This document shows positions 27,746 through 36,999 of a stretch of 64,000 bases of DNA, piece by piece. The stretch's first letter is position 1, and each line of letters opens with the position of its first letter. This DNA comes from Halostagnicola sp. A56 (GTDB lineage: Archaea; Halobacteriota; Halobacteria; Halobacteriales; Natrialbaceae): assembly GCF_000691505.1 (NCBI RefSeq), contig NZ_JMIP02000015.1, positions 186,001 to 250,000 on the forward strand, given 5' to 3'. The position numbers and the translations under genes are program-made. Under the pieces are notes generated by a model. That model had not been told where the DNA came from. It saw only the letters and a list, made by a program, of their open reading frames with translations, and searched no databases.

Positions 27746-29462
27746 ATGGACGACGATCTGCGCGAACGCGTCGAGCGCGAAGCCGAAAAGCACGCGCTCT
27801 TGAACGCGGTGAAACACGAGAGCGACGCGAACGTCGGGGCGGTAATGGGGCCGATGATGGGCGAGAACCCGGCGTTTCGAGAGCACGCCGACTCGATTCC
27901 CGGCGTGGTCGGCGGCGTCGTGAGCGAGGTGAACGGCCTCGGACACGACGAGCGACGAGCGCGTCTTGAGACGCTGGCACCCGAGCAGTTAGCCGAGATC
28001 GAGCCGAAGACGAAGGCGAGGACCACCCGCTCGGGGACTTGCCGAACGTCTCCGAGTACGACGAGATTCGAATGCGATGTGCGCCGAATCCGAACGGCCC
28101 GTGGCACATGGGCCACGCGCGCATGCCGGCGGTCATCGGGACCTACAAGGAGCGATACGATGGCTGGTTCTGCGTTCGCTTCGACGACACCGATCCGGAG
28201 ACCAAGCGTCCGGACCTCGACGCCTACGACGCGATCCTCGAGGACACCGAGTACCTCGGTTCGAACCCGACGCGACCTTCACGGCCAGCGATCGCCTCGA
28301 GATCTACTACGATCACGCGCGGAAACTGATCGAGATGGGCGGAGCCTACACCTGTTCGTGTTCCGGCGAGGAATTTAGCGACCTCAAGAACAACGGCGAG
28401 GCCTGCCCGCACCGAGACAAGGACGCCGAGACGGTTCTCGACGAGTTCGAAGACATGATGGCGGGCGTCTACGACAGCGGCGAGATGGTCCTCCGGGTCA
28501 AGACTGACATCGAACACAAGAATCCGGCGCTCCGGGATTGGGTCGCGTTCCGGATGATCGATACGCCACATCCTCGCGAGGAGGCCGCGGAGTTTCGCTG
28601 TTGGCCGATGCTCGACTTCCAGTCGGGTATCGACGATCACATCGTCGACATCACCCACATCATCCGCGGGATCGACCTGCAGGATTCGGCCAAACGCCAG
28701 CGCTTCGTCTACGAGTACTTCGGCTGGGAGTATCCGGAAGTCATCCACTGGGGCCACGTCAACGTCGACGAGTACGATTGCAAGATGAGCACGTCGACGA
28801 TCAAATCGCTGATCGAAGCGGGCGAACTCGACGGGTGGGACGATCCTCGAGCGCCGACGCTTCGAAGTCTGCGCCGGCGGGGAATCCGCGGCGAGGCGAT
28901 CACCGAGGCGATGGTCCAGTTGGGAACGTCGACGAGCGACGTCGACCTCGCGATGAGTTCGGTGTACGCGGCGAACCGGGATCGGATCGACGAGGAGACC
29001 GATCGGCGCTTTCTCGTCCGGGAGGGCAATCAGGTTCCGCTCGGGGGCAGTCCGCCGGACGAGGCGACGCCACCGCTGCACCCGAACCACGAGGAACGCG
29101 GGGTTCGCGAGATTCCGGTCGGCGATAGCGTCCTGCTCGAGCCCGACGACCTCCCGGAACCCGAAGAACGAATCTGGCTGAAAGGGCTCGGCTGTTTCCA
29201 GTACACTCGAGACACGCTCCAGTACACGGGCGAGGACATCGACGTAGTGCGAGAAGGTGACGTCGACGTGATCCACTGGGTACCGGCCGCCGAGAGCGTT
29301 CCAGTCCGCATGCGGACCATCGACGGGGACGTGACCGGCCGCGCGGAACCCGCGGTCGCCGACCTCGAGCCGGACGAGGTGGTCCAGTTCGAACGGATCG
29401 GATTCGCACGGATCGACCGCCACGACGAAGAGGAAACAGTAGTCTACTACGCGCACCCCTAG
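27746..29462 (+). pseudogene. gltX: Glutamate--tRNA ligase gene with two 1-base deletions (possibly sequencing errors)
   Basis: Read through two corrections, this encodes a complete archaeal GluRS of about 572 residues. ATG 27746 opens the first frame (MDDDLRERVEREAEKHALL). Near 28004 a single missing base, probably in a C run, moves the frame; the correct reading resumes as EDEGEDHPLGDLPNVSEYDE and carries the HIGH-type motif GPWHMGHAR. Near 28259 a second base is missing and the frame resumes at FEPDATFTASDRLE. The KMSKS-type motif CKMSTSTIK and the anticodon-binding domain are intact. GluRS is essential and all else is conserved, so sequencing indels are more likely than true decay. Confidence 0.88.
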
Positions 29463-29554
29463 TCGGGTAGATTCGACGTATCGCCGCTCGTTTTGGTCGT
29501 ACCGCCGTTCGTCGGTCGTTTCGGGATTTACGTCTACCACCGGTCATTTTGATT

Positions 29555-29719
29555 CTACTCGAGCGTGTCGTCTACGTCGTCTGGTAACGGGTCCGGCACG
29601 ATCCCCTCTTCCTGGGCGAGCACTCGAGCGTGTGGCGCGCAGACGGCCCGATTCTCGTCCCACGGGATGTGCAGGAGGACCGCGGCGATCTGATCGCACC
29701 CGTCTTCGGAACAGATCAT
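29555..29719 (-). CDS. Small Cys/His-containing protein, possible zinc site
   Basis: A 54-residue protein starting MICSEDGCDQIAAVLL. Two cysteines near the start and a CAPHA motif in the middle could form a CxnC...CxxH zinc site. The C-terminus is acidic (DPLPDDVDDTLE). I chose the start giving MICSEDG because the longer frame adds only a few unlike residues. Function unknown. Confidence 0.6.
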   Translation of the reverse strand: MICSEDGCDQIAAVLLHIPWDENRAVCAPHARVLAQEEGIVPDPLPDDVDDTLE

Positions 29720-29818
29720 ACAATGAAGTGAAACTATCACATATTTAGTTTTTCCCCGGGTCGGTGTCGGTGCGTTCGTTCGCGTGGTCTGAGCGGATTC
29801 CAGGCGTTCAGGTCGGAT

Positions 29819-30304
29819 TCAAAAGAGGACGACCGCGACCGCGAACCCGAACAGGACCGACGCCGTGAGCAGGACCTGCACCGCCGTCGAGGCGAGGATG
29901 CCGACGGTCGCGTACGACGCGGAGCGAACGCTTCGGTCGAACGCGCCGTCGCGGACGAACTCGAGGACAAAGACGGTACCAAAGAGGCCGGCCAGCAGCC
30001 CGATGGGGCCGGTGACGATCATCAACAGAATCCCGGCGATCGCGGCGATCGCGGTCGTCTGCCAGGACGCGCCGCCGGCTCGAGCGGCGATCGCCCCGCC
30101 GACGAGTTCCGCGACGATGGCGAGCAACGCCAACGCCGAGAGTACGAGGAGTGCCAGCACACCCGGCTCGGTAAAGCCCGAGTGCCACCAGTACAGGAAG
30201 AGGCCGGCCAGCGAGAGCGTCCCGCCCGGGAGGAGCGGGACGACCGTTCCGACGACGCCGCCGATCAGCAGCGCGACCGAAAGCAGCGAGACGACATCGA
30301 CCAT
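29819..30304 (-). CDS. DUF456 family membrane protein
   Basis: A 161-residue very hydrophobic protein with about five spans. GGVVGTVVPLLPGGTLSLAG near the N-terminus and the GPIGLLAGLFGTVFVLEFVRD stretch are the two glycine-rich DUF456 signatures. Members are found widely in archaea and bacteria; the role is unknown. It stands alone, 99 bp past the small zinc protein on the same strand. Confidence 0.85.
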   Translation of the reverse strand: MVDVVSLLSVALLIGGVVGTVVPLLPGGTLSLAGLFLYWWHSGFTEPGVLALLVLSALALLAIVAELVGGAIAARAGGASWQTTAIAAIAGILLMIVTGPIGLLAGLFGTVFVLEFVRDGAFDRSVRSASYATVGILASTAVQVLLTASVLFGFAVAVVLF

Positions 30305-30419
30305 ACAGAATGCGGGCGGGGAGTCCCCAAATCACTACCGCCTCGGACGGATTCTGTACGTCGCAGGGTTAGCTGACCGATCGCGAGGTTCGACGCGCTG
30401 AACCGCTCGTGACGGTCCG

Positions 30420-32744
30420 CTAACTGAATTGGTCGCGGACCTCGAGTGCGGGGTCGGTTCCGTACGCGTCGACGAGCGGGATCAGGGCGTCCCCGAGTGC
30501 CCGCCGACACTGGCTCGCAGAGTGATACTCGAGTAGTTCTGCGACCGATTCCCACTCGCGACCCTGCAAGACGCGGGCGACGAGAAGCCGCTCGTCCGCT
30601 GCAGCGAGATCCGTCGGCGTCGACCCCCCCACGAGACCGTGACAGACGAGTTCGCGAAACGGGCCGGGATCGACGTCGAATTGGCCTGGCCCGTAGGCGG
30701 CCCCGGCGACGATTCGCCACTCGTGATCGGAGAGTGCGAGCGACGGCGACGCGTCGACGGTCCGGAGGACGGCGCGGATCACGTCCGGGTCGAGGTCGGC
30801 GAGCGAATCCGAGACGAACGCCGGCAGGCGACGGACGAACCGGGCCGCGTGTCTGTCGGCGAGTTCGCGCCCTCGCTCGCTCGTCGGGACGAGCATGAAC
30901 GCCGAGTGCTCGCCGCTGGCGGCGTTTTTCGTCGTCGAAACGTGGACCGCGCCGAACCCGTTGTCACCCCAGAACTCGAGCAGACCCGGCGTCGCACCGA
31001 AGGCGGTTCCGAGCCAGTCGACTTCCCCGCCGAACTCCCCTCGAATCCGCTCGAGGAGCGCCGAGCCGAGTCCGCGCGAGCGCGCGGCGTGGTGGGTCGC
31101 GATGCGAATCACCCGGAGTCCGGACGGTTCGCCGGCGTCCTCGTCGCGGAGTTGGCTGGCGAGAACGTCCGGGAGGAGGTTCCCGCGAACGCGGCCGCCC
31201 TCGTACATCTCCGTTCGCGTCTCGCGTCCGAGTCCGCCCTCGCTTGCGAGCAGGGCGACGCTGACGACGTGGCCCTCGACGGTCAACGCCCGCGCCGCGA
31301 GGTTCGGCGCGTCGAGCAGGCGGGCCAGATCGTTCGGCTCCGTGCGATAGTGAGCCTGCACGAGGAGTCCGAACGCCTCCCGGAGCAGGGATTCGTCGGC
31401 CAACAGGGCCGACGGCTCGAGCGCCCGGTATCGCGCCCGATCCGGCGTCGCGTCGTCGACGAGCTGTGCGACCGGCGGTCGTGCGTCGAGGCCGAGCGCG
31501 CGAAACGACCAGACCTCGAGCGGGTCGCCGGCGGCGTAGCGGATCGGATCGGTCATCGACAGGTCGACCACCTCGTGGCTGGCCTCCTCGAGTCGGTCCC
31601 GGAAGCGAACCGAAAAGCCCCGGCCCGCGCCTTCGTAGCCGTGGATCGTGGTCGCGAAGGCGACTCGGTCGGCCTCGAGGAACCCCTCGAGGGTCGACAC
31701 CGGCAGCGCCGCTGCTTCGTCGACGACGACGATGTCAGGGTCGAACGCCGCCGCTCGATCCGGACATTCACCGCCCCTACGGATCGTCCGGACGGCGGCG
31801 TCCGGACCGCGAAACTTCACTCGGCCCCCTGCGGCCGTTCGGACGTCGAGACCGTCTCGAGTCGCGTCGACTGCCGGTTCGGAGTTGGGCCGCTCACGCT
31901 CGAGCGAGTCGATGATCTCCCGCGTGCGAGCGAACAGTTCCGTCGCGTTCCTGGCCGCCGGTGCGGTAACGAGCACGTCGGAGCCCTCGAACGCGAAACA
32001 CCCGGCGGCGATCCCCGCAGCGCTGGATTTTCCTCGGCCGCGGTTCGCCTCGAGAACGACGGCCCGACCGGGTTCGAACAGTGACTCCATGGCGGCGACG
32101 GCATCGGCCTGATCGTCGGTGAGACAGGCCTCGTAGGCGGCGGTCGGAAAGCACATTGGCGACTCCGCGCGTGCTCGGCGCTCGAGCGGCGTGGCTGGCT
32201 CCGAGGCCCGTGGCTGGGGCGGTGCCGGCTCGACGAGACCGTCGTCGACGATCGTCTCGCTGTTTGCATCGACGATCGCGATACCTCGGTGGGCCCGAAG
32301 CGTCTCGACCACCCGGCCGACGAACCGGCCGGTCACGTCCGCGAGCGAGGCGGGCGGCACGGCCATCGACTCCGAAAACCGGCCCCGCCGATCCGGCCAC
32401 TCCTCGAGCGGCGGGGTGAGCAGGATCAACAGCCCACCCCCGTCTACCGCACCCACGACCATTCCGAGCGCGTTCGGCTGGAGGTCTGCGTGCGCATCGA
32501 GGACGAGTAGCTCGCGGGTCGTTCCGAGGAGTTCGTCCGCGCCCGTCTGTGCGACCTGTTCGCACCGAAGCCGGTCGTCGGGACCGACGAGGGTCGTCTC
32601 GGTGATCCCCACCGACAGCGCGTCGAGCACTGACTCGAGCAGGTCGTAGCCTCGCTCGCGCTCGCCGGCGATGACGAGCGCTCGCCGCTCGTTCGTCGTG
32701 GCGGCCTCGCGACGGAGGGCGAGAGCGAGGGAGACGGTATCCAT
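30420..32744 (-). CDS. tmcA: tRNA(Met) cytidine acetyltransferase TmcA
   Basis: A 774-residue enzyme that makes N4-acetylcytidine in RNA, using ATP hydrolysis and acetyl-CoA. The N-terminal domain leads into an RNA helicase-like module with Walker A ANRGRGKSSAAG near residue 233 and IVVDEAAALPV near 343. The GNAT acetyltransferase domain has HHAARSRGLGSALL near 551. The C-terminal tail is helical. It is divergent from the rpl7ae operon; the shared 298-bp region holds both promoters. Confidence 0.92.
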   Translation of the reverse strand: MDTVSLALALRREAATTNERRALVIAGERERGYDLLESVLDALSVGITETTLVGPDDRLRCEQVAQTGADELLGTTRELLVLDAHADLQPNALGMVVGAVDGGGLLILLTPPLEEWPDRRGRFSESMAVPPASLADVTGRFVGRVVETLRAHRGIAIVDANSETIVDDGLVEPAPPQPRASEPATPLERRARAESPMCFPTAAYEACLTDDQADAVAAMESLFEPGRAVVLEANRGRGKSSAAGIAAGCFAFEGSDVLVTAPAARNATELFARTREIIDSLERERPNSEPAVDATRDGLDVRTAAGGRVKFRGPDAAVRTIRRGGECPDRAAAFDPDIVVVDEAAALPVSTLEGFLEADRVAFATTIHGYEGAGRGFSVRFRDRLEEASHEVVDLSMTDPIRYAAGDPLEVWSFRALGLDARPPVAQLVDDATPDRARYRALEPSALLADESLLREAFGLLVQAHYRTEPNDLARLLDAPNLAARALTVEGHVVSVALLASEGGLGRETRTEMYEGGRVRGNLLPDVLASQLRDEDAGEPSGLRVIRIATHHAARSRGLGSALLERIRGEFGGEVDWLGTAFGATPGLLEFWGDNGFGAVHVSTTKNAASGEHSAFMLVPTSERGRELADRHAARFVRRLPAFVSDSLADLDPDVIRAVLRTVDASPSLALSDHEWRIVAGAAYGPGQFDVDPGPFRELVCHGLVGGSTPTDLAAADERLLVARVLQGREWESVAELLEYHSASQCRRALGDALIPLVDAYGTDPALEVRDQFS

Positions 32745-32853
32745 ACCTCTCGAGTGGTCGCCGCGAGTGTAAAAGGTCTCGACCGCAGATTGGTAGCGTC
32801 GGCCGGCAATCGCTTGCGAGTGGCTGGCACAGCGTCGCTCGTTTGGACACGCT

Positions 32854-33042
32854 TTTAAGGGGGGCTACGCTACTGGTGCGTACACCCTACGCGGGGTTGA
32901 TGATGCTCCTAGCCCCACAGGACTTTTGCCGGATCGGCCGGCCCGGGTTGTGGGGATCGGAATAGGTCCGACACTCCAACAGCGACCCAGCGCCCGGATG
33001 GCAGGGGAGCGAGAGCCCGCGCGTAGGAGAGGTGAACAACCA
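32854..33042 (+). promoter_or_regulatory. Promoter and long 5' leader of the rpl7ae operon
   Basis: A TATA-like ttttaag at 32854-32860 would start transcription near 32885, leaving a leader of about 160 bases before the rpl7ae ATG, long for a haloarchaeon. The leader is GC-rich with several short inverted repeats, and a ggagaggtg ribosome-binding site lies just before the ATG. In Sulfolobus L7Ae binds a K-turn in its own leader; a similar loop here is a possibility, not shown. A tgatgatg resembles box C but no box D is seen. Confidence 0.45.
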
Positions 33043-33405
33043 ATGGCAGTTTACGTAACAACAGAAATCCCAGCCGACCTCGCAGACGACGCCCTCGAGG
33101 CGCTCGAGGTCGCACGAGACACAGGCCGTGTAAAGAAAGGAACGAACGAAACCACCAAAGCGATCGAGCGCGGTAACGCCGACCTCGTTTACGTCGCGGA
33201 GGACGTCAGTCCCGAAGAAATCGTGATGCATCTCCCGGAACTCGCAGAGGAGAAAGGCATTCCCGTCGTCTTCGTCGAGACGCAGGACGATGTCGGACAC
33301 GCCGCCGGCCTCGAGGTCGGCTCGGCCGCTGCGGCAATCGTCGACGCCGGCGAGGCCGGAGACGACGTCGAGGACATCGCTGGGAAGATCGAGGATCTCG
33401 ACTGA
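33043..33405 (+). CDS. rpl7ae: 50S ribosomal protein eL8 (L7Ae), K-turn RNA-binding protein
   Basis: A 120-residue protein that binds K-turns in 23S rRNA, box C/D and H/ACA guide RNAs and RNase P RNA. The motif [25 protein letters not shown] holds the RNA-contacting residues, and [19 protein letters not shown] follows. The start ATG 33043 is set by the ribosome-binding site; the longer open frame upstream runs through the leader. Rps28e follows after 11 bp. Confidence 0.96.
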   Translation: MAVYVTTEIPADLADDALEALEVARDTGRVKKGTNETTKAIERGNADLVYVAEDVSPEEIVMHLPELAEEKGIPVVFVETQDDVGHAAGLEVGSAAAAIVDAGEAGDDVEDIAGKIEDLD

Positions 33406-33416
33406 GGTGACTCAAG

Positions 33417-33641
33417 ATGAGTGCTGAAGAGGGAGAAAGCGGCTCGACGCCCGCCGAAGTTATCGAAGTCGTCGGCAAGACCGGAATGCATGGCGAGGCC
33501 ATGCAGGTCAAGTGCCGAATCAAGGAGGGCGAGAATCAAGGTCGCATCATCACCCGAAACTGCCTCGGACCGGTCCGCGAAGGGGACGTACTCCAACTCC
33601 GCGAGACCGCCCGCGAGGCCGACTCGATTGGAGGACAGTAA
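33417..33641 (+). CDS. rps28e: 30S ribosomal protein eS28
   Basis: A 74-residue protein of the archaeal/eukaryal set. [22 protein letters not shown] and [20 protein letters not shown] are the S28e signatures. A gaggtga site 8 bases before the ATG suits leadered translation inside the operon. The gene is 2 bp before rpl24e. Confidence 0.95.
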   Translation: MSAEEGESGSTPAEVIEVVGKTGMHGEAMQVKCRIKEGENQGRIITRNCLGPVREGDVLQLRETAREADSIGGQ

Positions 33642-33643
33642 CA

Positions 33644-34027
33644 ATGGTCGAGAAACGAACCTGCGATTACACCGGCGAAGAGATCGAGCCCGGAACGGGC
33701 ATCATGTACGTTCGCAACGACGGCAGCGTACTCCACTTCGTCGACTCGAAAGCGGAGAAAAACTACAAGCTCGGTCGCGAACCGCGCGACCTCGAGTGGA
33801 CGGAAGAAGGCCGGAGTGGGAAGGGGCCTTCCCAACCCGAGACGACCGCCGAGTCCGACGAGGACTCCGAGACGACTTCGGACGACGAAGCGGCCTTCGA
33901 CGACGAATTCGAGGAAGCCGAGGTCGTCGACGAGGACGATACCGAATCGAGCGATTCGGATACGGATTCCGACGAAGAGTCCCTCGAAGACGACGAAGAC
34001 GCTGAAGACGACGAGGACGACCAATGA
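33644..34027 (+). CDS. rpl24e: 50S ribosomal protein eL24 with long acidic C-terminal tail
   Basis: A 127-residue protein. The first 60 residues are the L24e zinc-type domain ([39 protein letters not shown]), though only one cysteine remains. Residues 65-127 are a low-complexity Glu/Asp/Ser/Thr tail that roughly doubles the usual length of about 60 residues. Its stop overlaps the ndk ATG by 4 bp, so the tail is real and in frame. Confidence 0.93.
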   Translation: MVEKRTCDYTGEEIEPGTGIMYVRNDGSVLHFVDSKAEKNYKLGREPRDLEWTEEGRSGKGPSQPETTAESDEDSETTSDDEAAFDDEFEEAEVVDEDDTESSDSDTDSDEESLEDDEDAEDDEDDQ

Positions 34028-34488
34028 GCGACCACGAACGCACCTTCGTGATGGTCAAACCGGACGCGTTCGCTCGAGGACTCGTCGGGAACGTCATCTC
34101 CCGACTCGAGGACCGCGGTCTCAAACTCGTCGGGATCAAGGTCATCAACATGCCCGAAGAGCGCGCCGAAGAACACTACGCCGAGCACACGGACAAGCCG
34201 TTCTTCGACGATCTCATCGAGTTCATCACGGCCGGCCCGGTCGTCCCGATGGTCTGGGAAGGTCAAGACGCGACACGGCAGGTCCGCCAGATGATCGGTG
34301 AGACGGATCCTCTCGAGGCTGACCCGGGAACCATTCGCGGCGACTTCGCACTCGATCTCGGCCGGAACGTCGTTCACGCGGCCGACCACGAGGACGAGGG
34401 CGCGAACGAACGCGAGATCGCGATCCACTTCGACGACGAAGAGCTGATCGATTACGATCAGCACGACGCGAACTGGCTCTACGAGTAA
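34024..34488 (+). CDS. ndk: Nucleoside diphosphate kinase
   Basis: A 154-residue enzyme that balances nucleoside di- and triphosphates. [18 protein letters not shown] opens the fold and the phosphorylated histidine is His118 in [10 protein letters not shown]. All key residues are present. The ATG overlaps the rpl24e stop. An inverted repeat (ttgaac-gtc-gttcaa, 34513-34527) lies 24 bp after its stop and may end the operon. Confidence 0.95.
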   Translation: MSDHERTFVMVKPDAFARGLVGNVISRLEDRGLKLVGIKVINMPEERAEEHYAEHTDKPFFDDLIEFITAGPVVPMVWEGQDATRQVRQMIGETDPLEADPGTIRGDFALDLGRNVVHAADHEDEGANEREIAIHFDDEELIDYDQHDANWLYE

Positions 34489-34512
34489 CGCGGCGGTCGA
34501 ACGACTCGATTT

Positions 34513-34527
34513 TTGAACGTCGTTCAA
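34513..34527. terminator. Inverted repeat after ndk, possible terminator
   Basis: Perfect 6-bp arms ttgaac (34513-34518) and gttcaa (34522-34527) with a 3-base loop, next to short T and A runs. It could end the rpl7ae-ndk transcript or be a regulator site. The rest of 34528-34759 is AT-rich, with TATA-like motifs but no convincing gene. Confidence 0.35.
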
Positions 34528-34759
34528 AGAATTACAACTGCTGACAACTCAATTTAAGTTTACGGGCTGTCAGGTGCAACACTGGTGGAAAGTTATACTG
34601 CCTGTACCGGACTCACAGGTAGCATCTGGCGGCGAATATATTTGAAAGAAGGTCTTTGGCCATAGTTTGGGAAGGCCACTGGCGACTTATAAATCTATGT
34701 GAGATTCTTTTATTCGATTTCGTTCGGGAAGAATTCCGTTTCCTTCGTCGAGGCCGGCG

Positions 34760-35677
34760 TTACTTTCGGCTGAAGAGCGATTGGACTCGTCGTGCGCTCG
34801 ACCGCAACGATGTTGCGACGGTCTCGAGGGCACCGTCCGAGCCGTCCGCCGCCAACTCCTCGGCCCGTTTCTGCTCTCTGAGTTCCTTGAGCTTCGCCGT
34901 CTGATCCTCTACGGACGAACTCGAGGTCGTCGTCTTCGTCTCGCCGCCTTTGAGCCCCTTGAGGCCGGCCACCTGCGAGTCGACGCCGGACGACCGGGTC
35001 GTTTTCGCCGTGTCGCCAATCTCGACGTTGTCGAACTCGTTGCCGCTGAAGCTCAGTTGCGTGTTGTCGTCTTTTTCGACGCCGCCCCACGAGAGTTCGA
35101 CGTCTTCCATCGCGTCGTCGATGTCCTGTTGAATCTCCTCGTCTGTGTAGGACTCGGAGTCCTCCCGTTCGTCCGCTCGAGCCCCGGCGACGCCGGCCGA
35201 CTGGGCCAACTCGAGGTAGTGGACGATCAGCGCACCGCCCGTGGATGCAATGAGTCCCGCGATACCGACCGCGTAGATCGCGACGACTTCGACGGTGTAA
35301 TTCTGGCCGAAGCCATTCCAGTCCCCGGGATACGCATAGAAGAATCCCAAGACGGCCACCAGCGTGATTGTTGCCCCCACCAGCGACGTATAGAGCATCC
35401 GTCGATTCGAGGGTAACAACACGACGATTCCCAGCATCATCGCCGGAAGCGCCAGCATTCCGAACCCATAGGCCGGTTCGGTCCACGTCACGTACGCCGT
35501 CGACTGGGGCTCATGCGTGCTCCCCCAGACGAAAAGTACCAGCGCCGTCACTGCGAGTCCGATCCCGCCGAAGAACAGCCCGAATCCAACGTAGACGTCG
35601 TTTCGACCCGACGGTTCGCCGATGTACTGGCGATAGAGGTCGAAGAGGTATCCGTCCGAATCGCCTCGTGCTACCAT
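34760..35677 (-). CDS. Four-span membrane protein with long disordered tail (DUF7139-type, CdpA-like)
   Basis: A 305-residue protein with four predicted spans (VGFGLFFGGIGLAVTALVLF, then three more between about residues 55 and 155), followed by a long polar, low-complexity C-terminal region with a short helical end (AVETVATSLRSSARR-like, ending QSLFSRK). This topology resembles the haloarchaeal divisome protein CdpA, said to carry a DUF7139 domain; that link is from memory and could be wrong. ATG 35677 (MVARGDSDGYLFDLYRQYI) is preferred; the longer frame is basic and unlike a real N-terminus. Confidence 0.6.
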   Translation of the reverse strand: MVARGDSDGYLFDLYRQYIGEPSGRNDVYVGFGLFFGGIGLAVTALVLFVWGSTHEPQSTAYVTWTEPAYGFGMLALPAMMLGIVVLLPSNRRMLYTSLVGATITLVAVLGFFYAYPGDWNGFGQNYTVEVVAIYAVGIAGLIASTGGALIVHYLELAQSAGVAGARADEREDSESYTDEEIQQDIDDAMEDVELSWGGVEKDDNTQLSFSGNEFDNVEIGDTAKTTRSSGVDSQVAGLKGLKGGETKTTTSSSSVEDQTAKLKELREQKRAEELAADGSDGALETVATSLRSSARRVQSLFSRK

Positions 35678-35815
35678 TGGCCCCTCATTTAGACTGCAGT
35701 ACCATGACTTTTCGGACCGGCTGAACGTCCGACTGTTCGAACCGAACGTGAGGGGAGATCGTCTCGAGGGGGCCAAAGCGCCGCCGTTTTACGTGCGCCG
35801 ACGAATGAAAGTGTA

Positions 35816-36865
35816 ATGAGCCAGCAGTCGGAGTACAGCGAGGGAGACCTCCGAAACACCGGAATGAGCCTCAAACACGATCGGGAGTGGGACTACGAAC
35901 TCGAGCGGATCGTCGACGAAATCGACGACCGCGACGCCACGAAGGTCGGCCTCCAGTTTCCCGAGGGTCTCAAACGCCGCGGGCCGAAGGTCGCAGACGA
36001 CCTGCGAGAGCGTGTGGGCGACGACGTGACGATCATGCTCTCGGGACAGCCCTGTTACGGCGCCTGCGACCTCGATACGTACCTGATGAAACGAACCGAC
36101 GTCTTCGTCCACTTCGGCCACTCGCCGATGAAGGACACGGACAAGGTGATCTACGTCCCGCTGTTCTCGAACGTCGACGTGACACCGATTATGCAAGAGG
36201 CCCTCGAGACGCTCGAAGACCCCGACGACGAACAAGAGGTCGGTCTCGTGACGACAGCCCAGCACATGAATCTCTACGAGGAGATGCGCGAGTTCCTCGA
36301 GGAGCGGGGCTACGACGTCGACAGCCGTCGCGGCGACGAACGCCTGACCCACGAAGGGCAGGTTCTGGGCTGTAATTACGCCAGCGCGGACGTGCCCGCG
36401 AACCAGATCCTCTACGTCGGCGGCGGCAAGTTCCACCCGCTCGGTTTGGCGATGGAACACCCCGACAAACACGTCGTCATCGCCGACCCGGTCAACAACG
36501 TGGTCACGGTCGCGGACACCGAGAAGTTCATGAAACAGCGCTACGGAGCGATCCACCGTGCAATGGACGCTCAGAAGTGGGGCGTCATCTTCTGTACCAA
36601 GATCGGACAGGGCCGCTGGGATCAGGCACAGGATATTCTCGACGAAAACGACGACGCCTACCTCATCACGATGGACGAGGTCACGCCCGATCGCCTCCGG
36701 AACTTCGACATGGACGCCTTCGTCAACACCGGGTGTCCCCGGATCACGACCGACGACGGCCCGCAGTTCCACAAGCCGATGCTCACCCCCGGCGAGTACG
36801 AGATCGCCGTCGGCCACGAACCGCTCGACAGCCTCGAGTTCGATACGTTCCACGGCACCTGGTAA
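35816..36865 (+). CDS. dph2: Diphthamide synthase subunit Dph2
   Basis: A 349-residue non-canonical radical SAM enzyme that starts diphthamide formation on elongation factor 2. The three cluster-binding cysteines are present: Cys80 (GQPCYGACD), Cys186 (LGCNYASA) and Cys307 (NTGCPRI). The archaeal protein acts as a homodimer. A ttttacg box about 26 bp upstream of ATG 35816 suits a leaderless transcript. Confidence 0.92.
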   Translation: MSQQSEYSEGDLRNTGMSLKHDREWDYELERIVDEIDDRDATKVGLQFPEGLKRRGPKVADDLRERVGDDVTIMLSGQPCYGACDLDTYLMKRTDVFVHFGHSPMKDTDKVIYVPLFSNVDVTPIMQEALETLEDPDDEQEVGLVTTAQHMNLYEEMREFLEERGYDVDSRRGDERLTHEGQVLGCNYASADVPANQILYVGGGKFHPLGLAMEHPDKHVVIADPVNNVVTVADTEKFMKQRYGAIHRAMDAQKWGVIFCTKIGQGRWDQAQDILDENDDAYLITMDEVTPDRLRNFDMDAFVNTGCPRITTDDGPQFHKPMLTPGEYEIAVGHEPLDSLEFDTFHGTW

Positions 36866-36999
36866 TCTCCTGTGAACACGCGTTTTGCTGGATTCGCAGA
36901 TATCACTGGGAGAAGCGTTCTATTCCCGTGACTGTCCGCTCTCACAGTCCTAAGAGGTTTGGGAACGCGCTTAATGAGATCGCGCGCCCAGAGCAGGTA

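Noticed and set aside
28000-28265. Programmed frameshifting in gltX
   Set aside because: Two separate shifts at sites with no slippery heptamer or known recoding signal; missing bases in short runs explain them more simply.
32890-32915. Box C/D RNA in the rpl7ae leader (tgatgatg resembles box C)
   Set aside because: No box D or closing stem is seen at a suitable distance.
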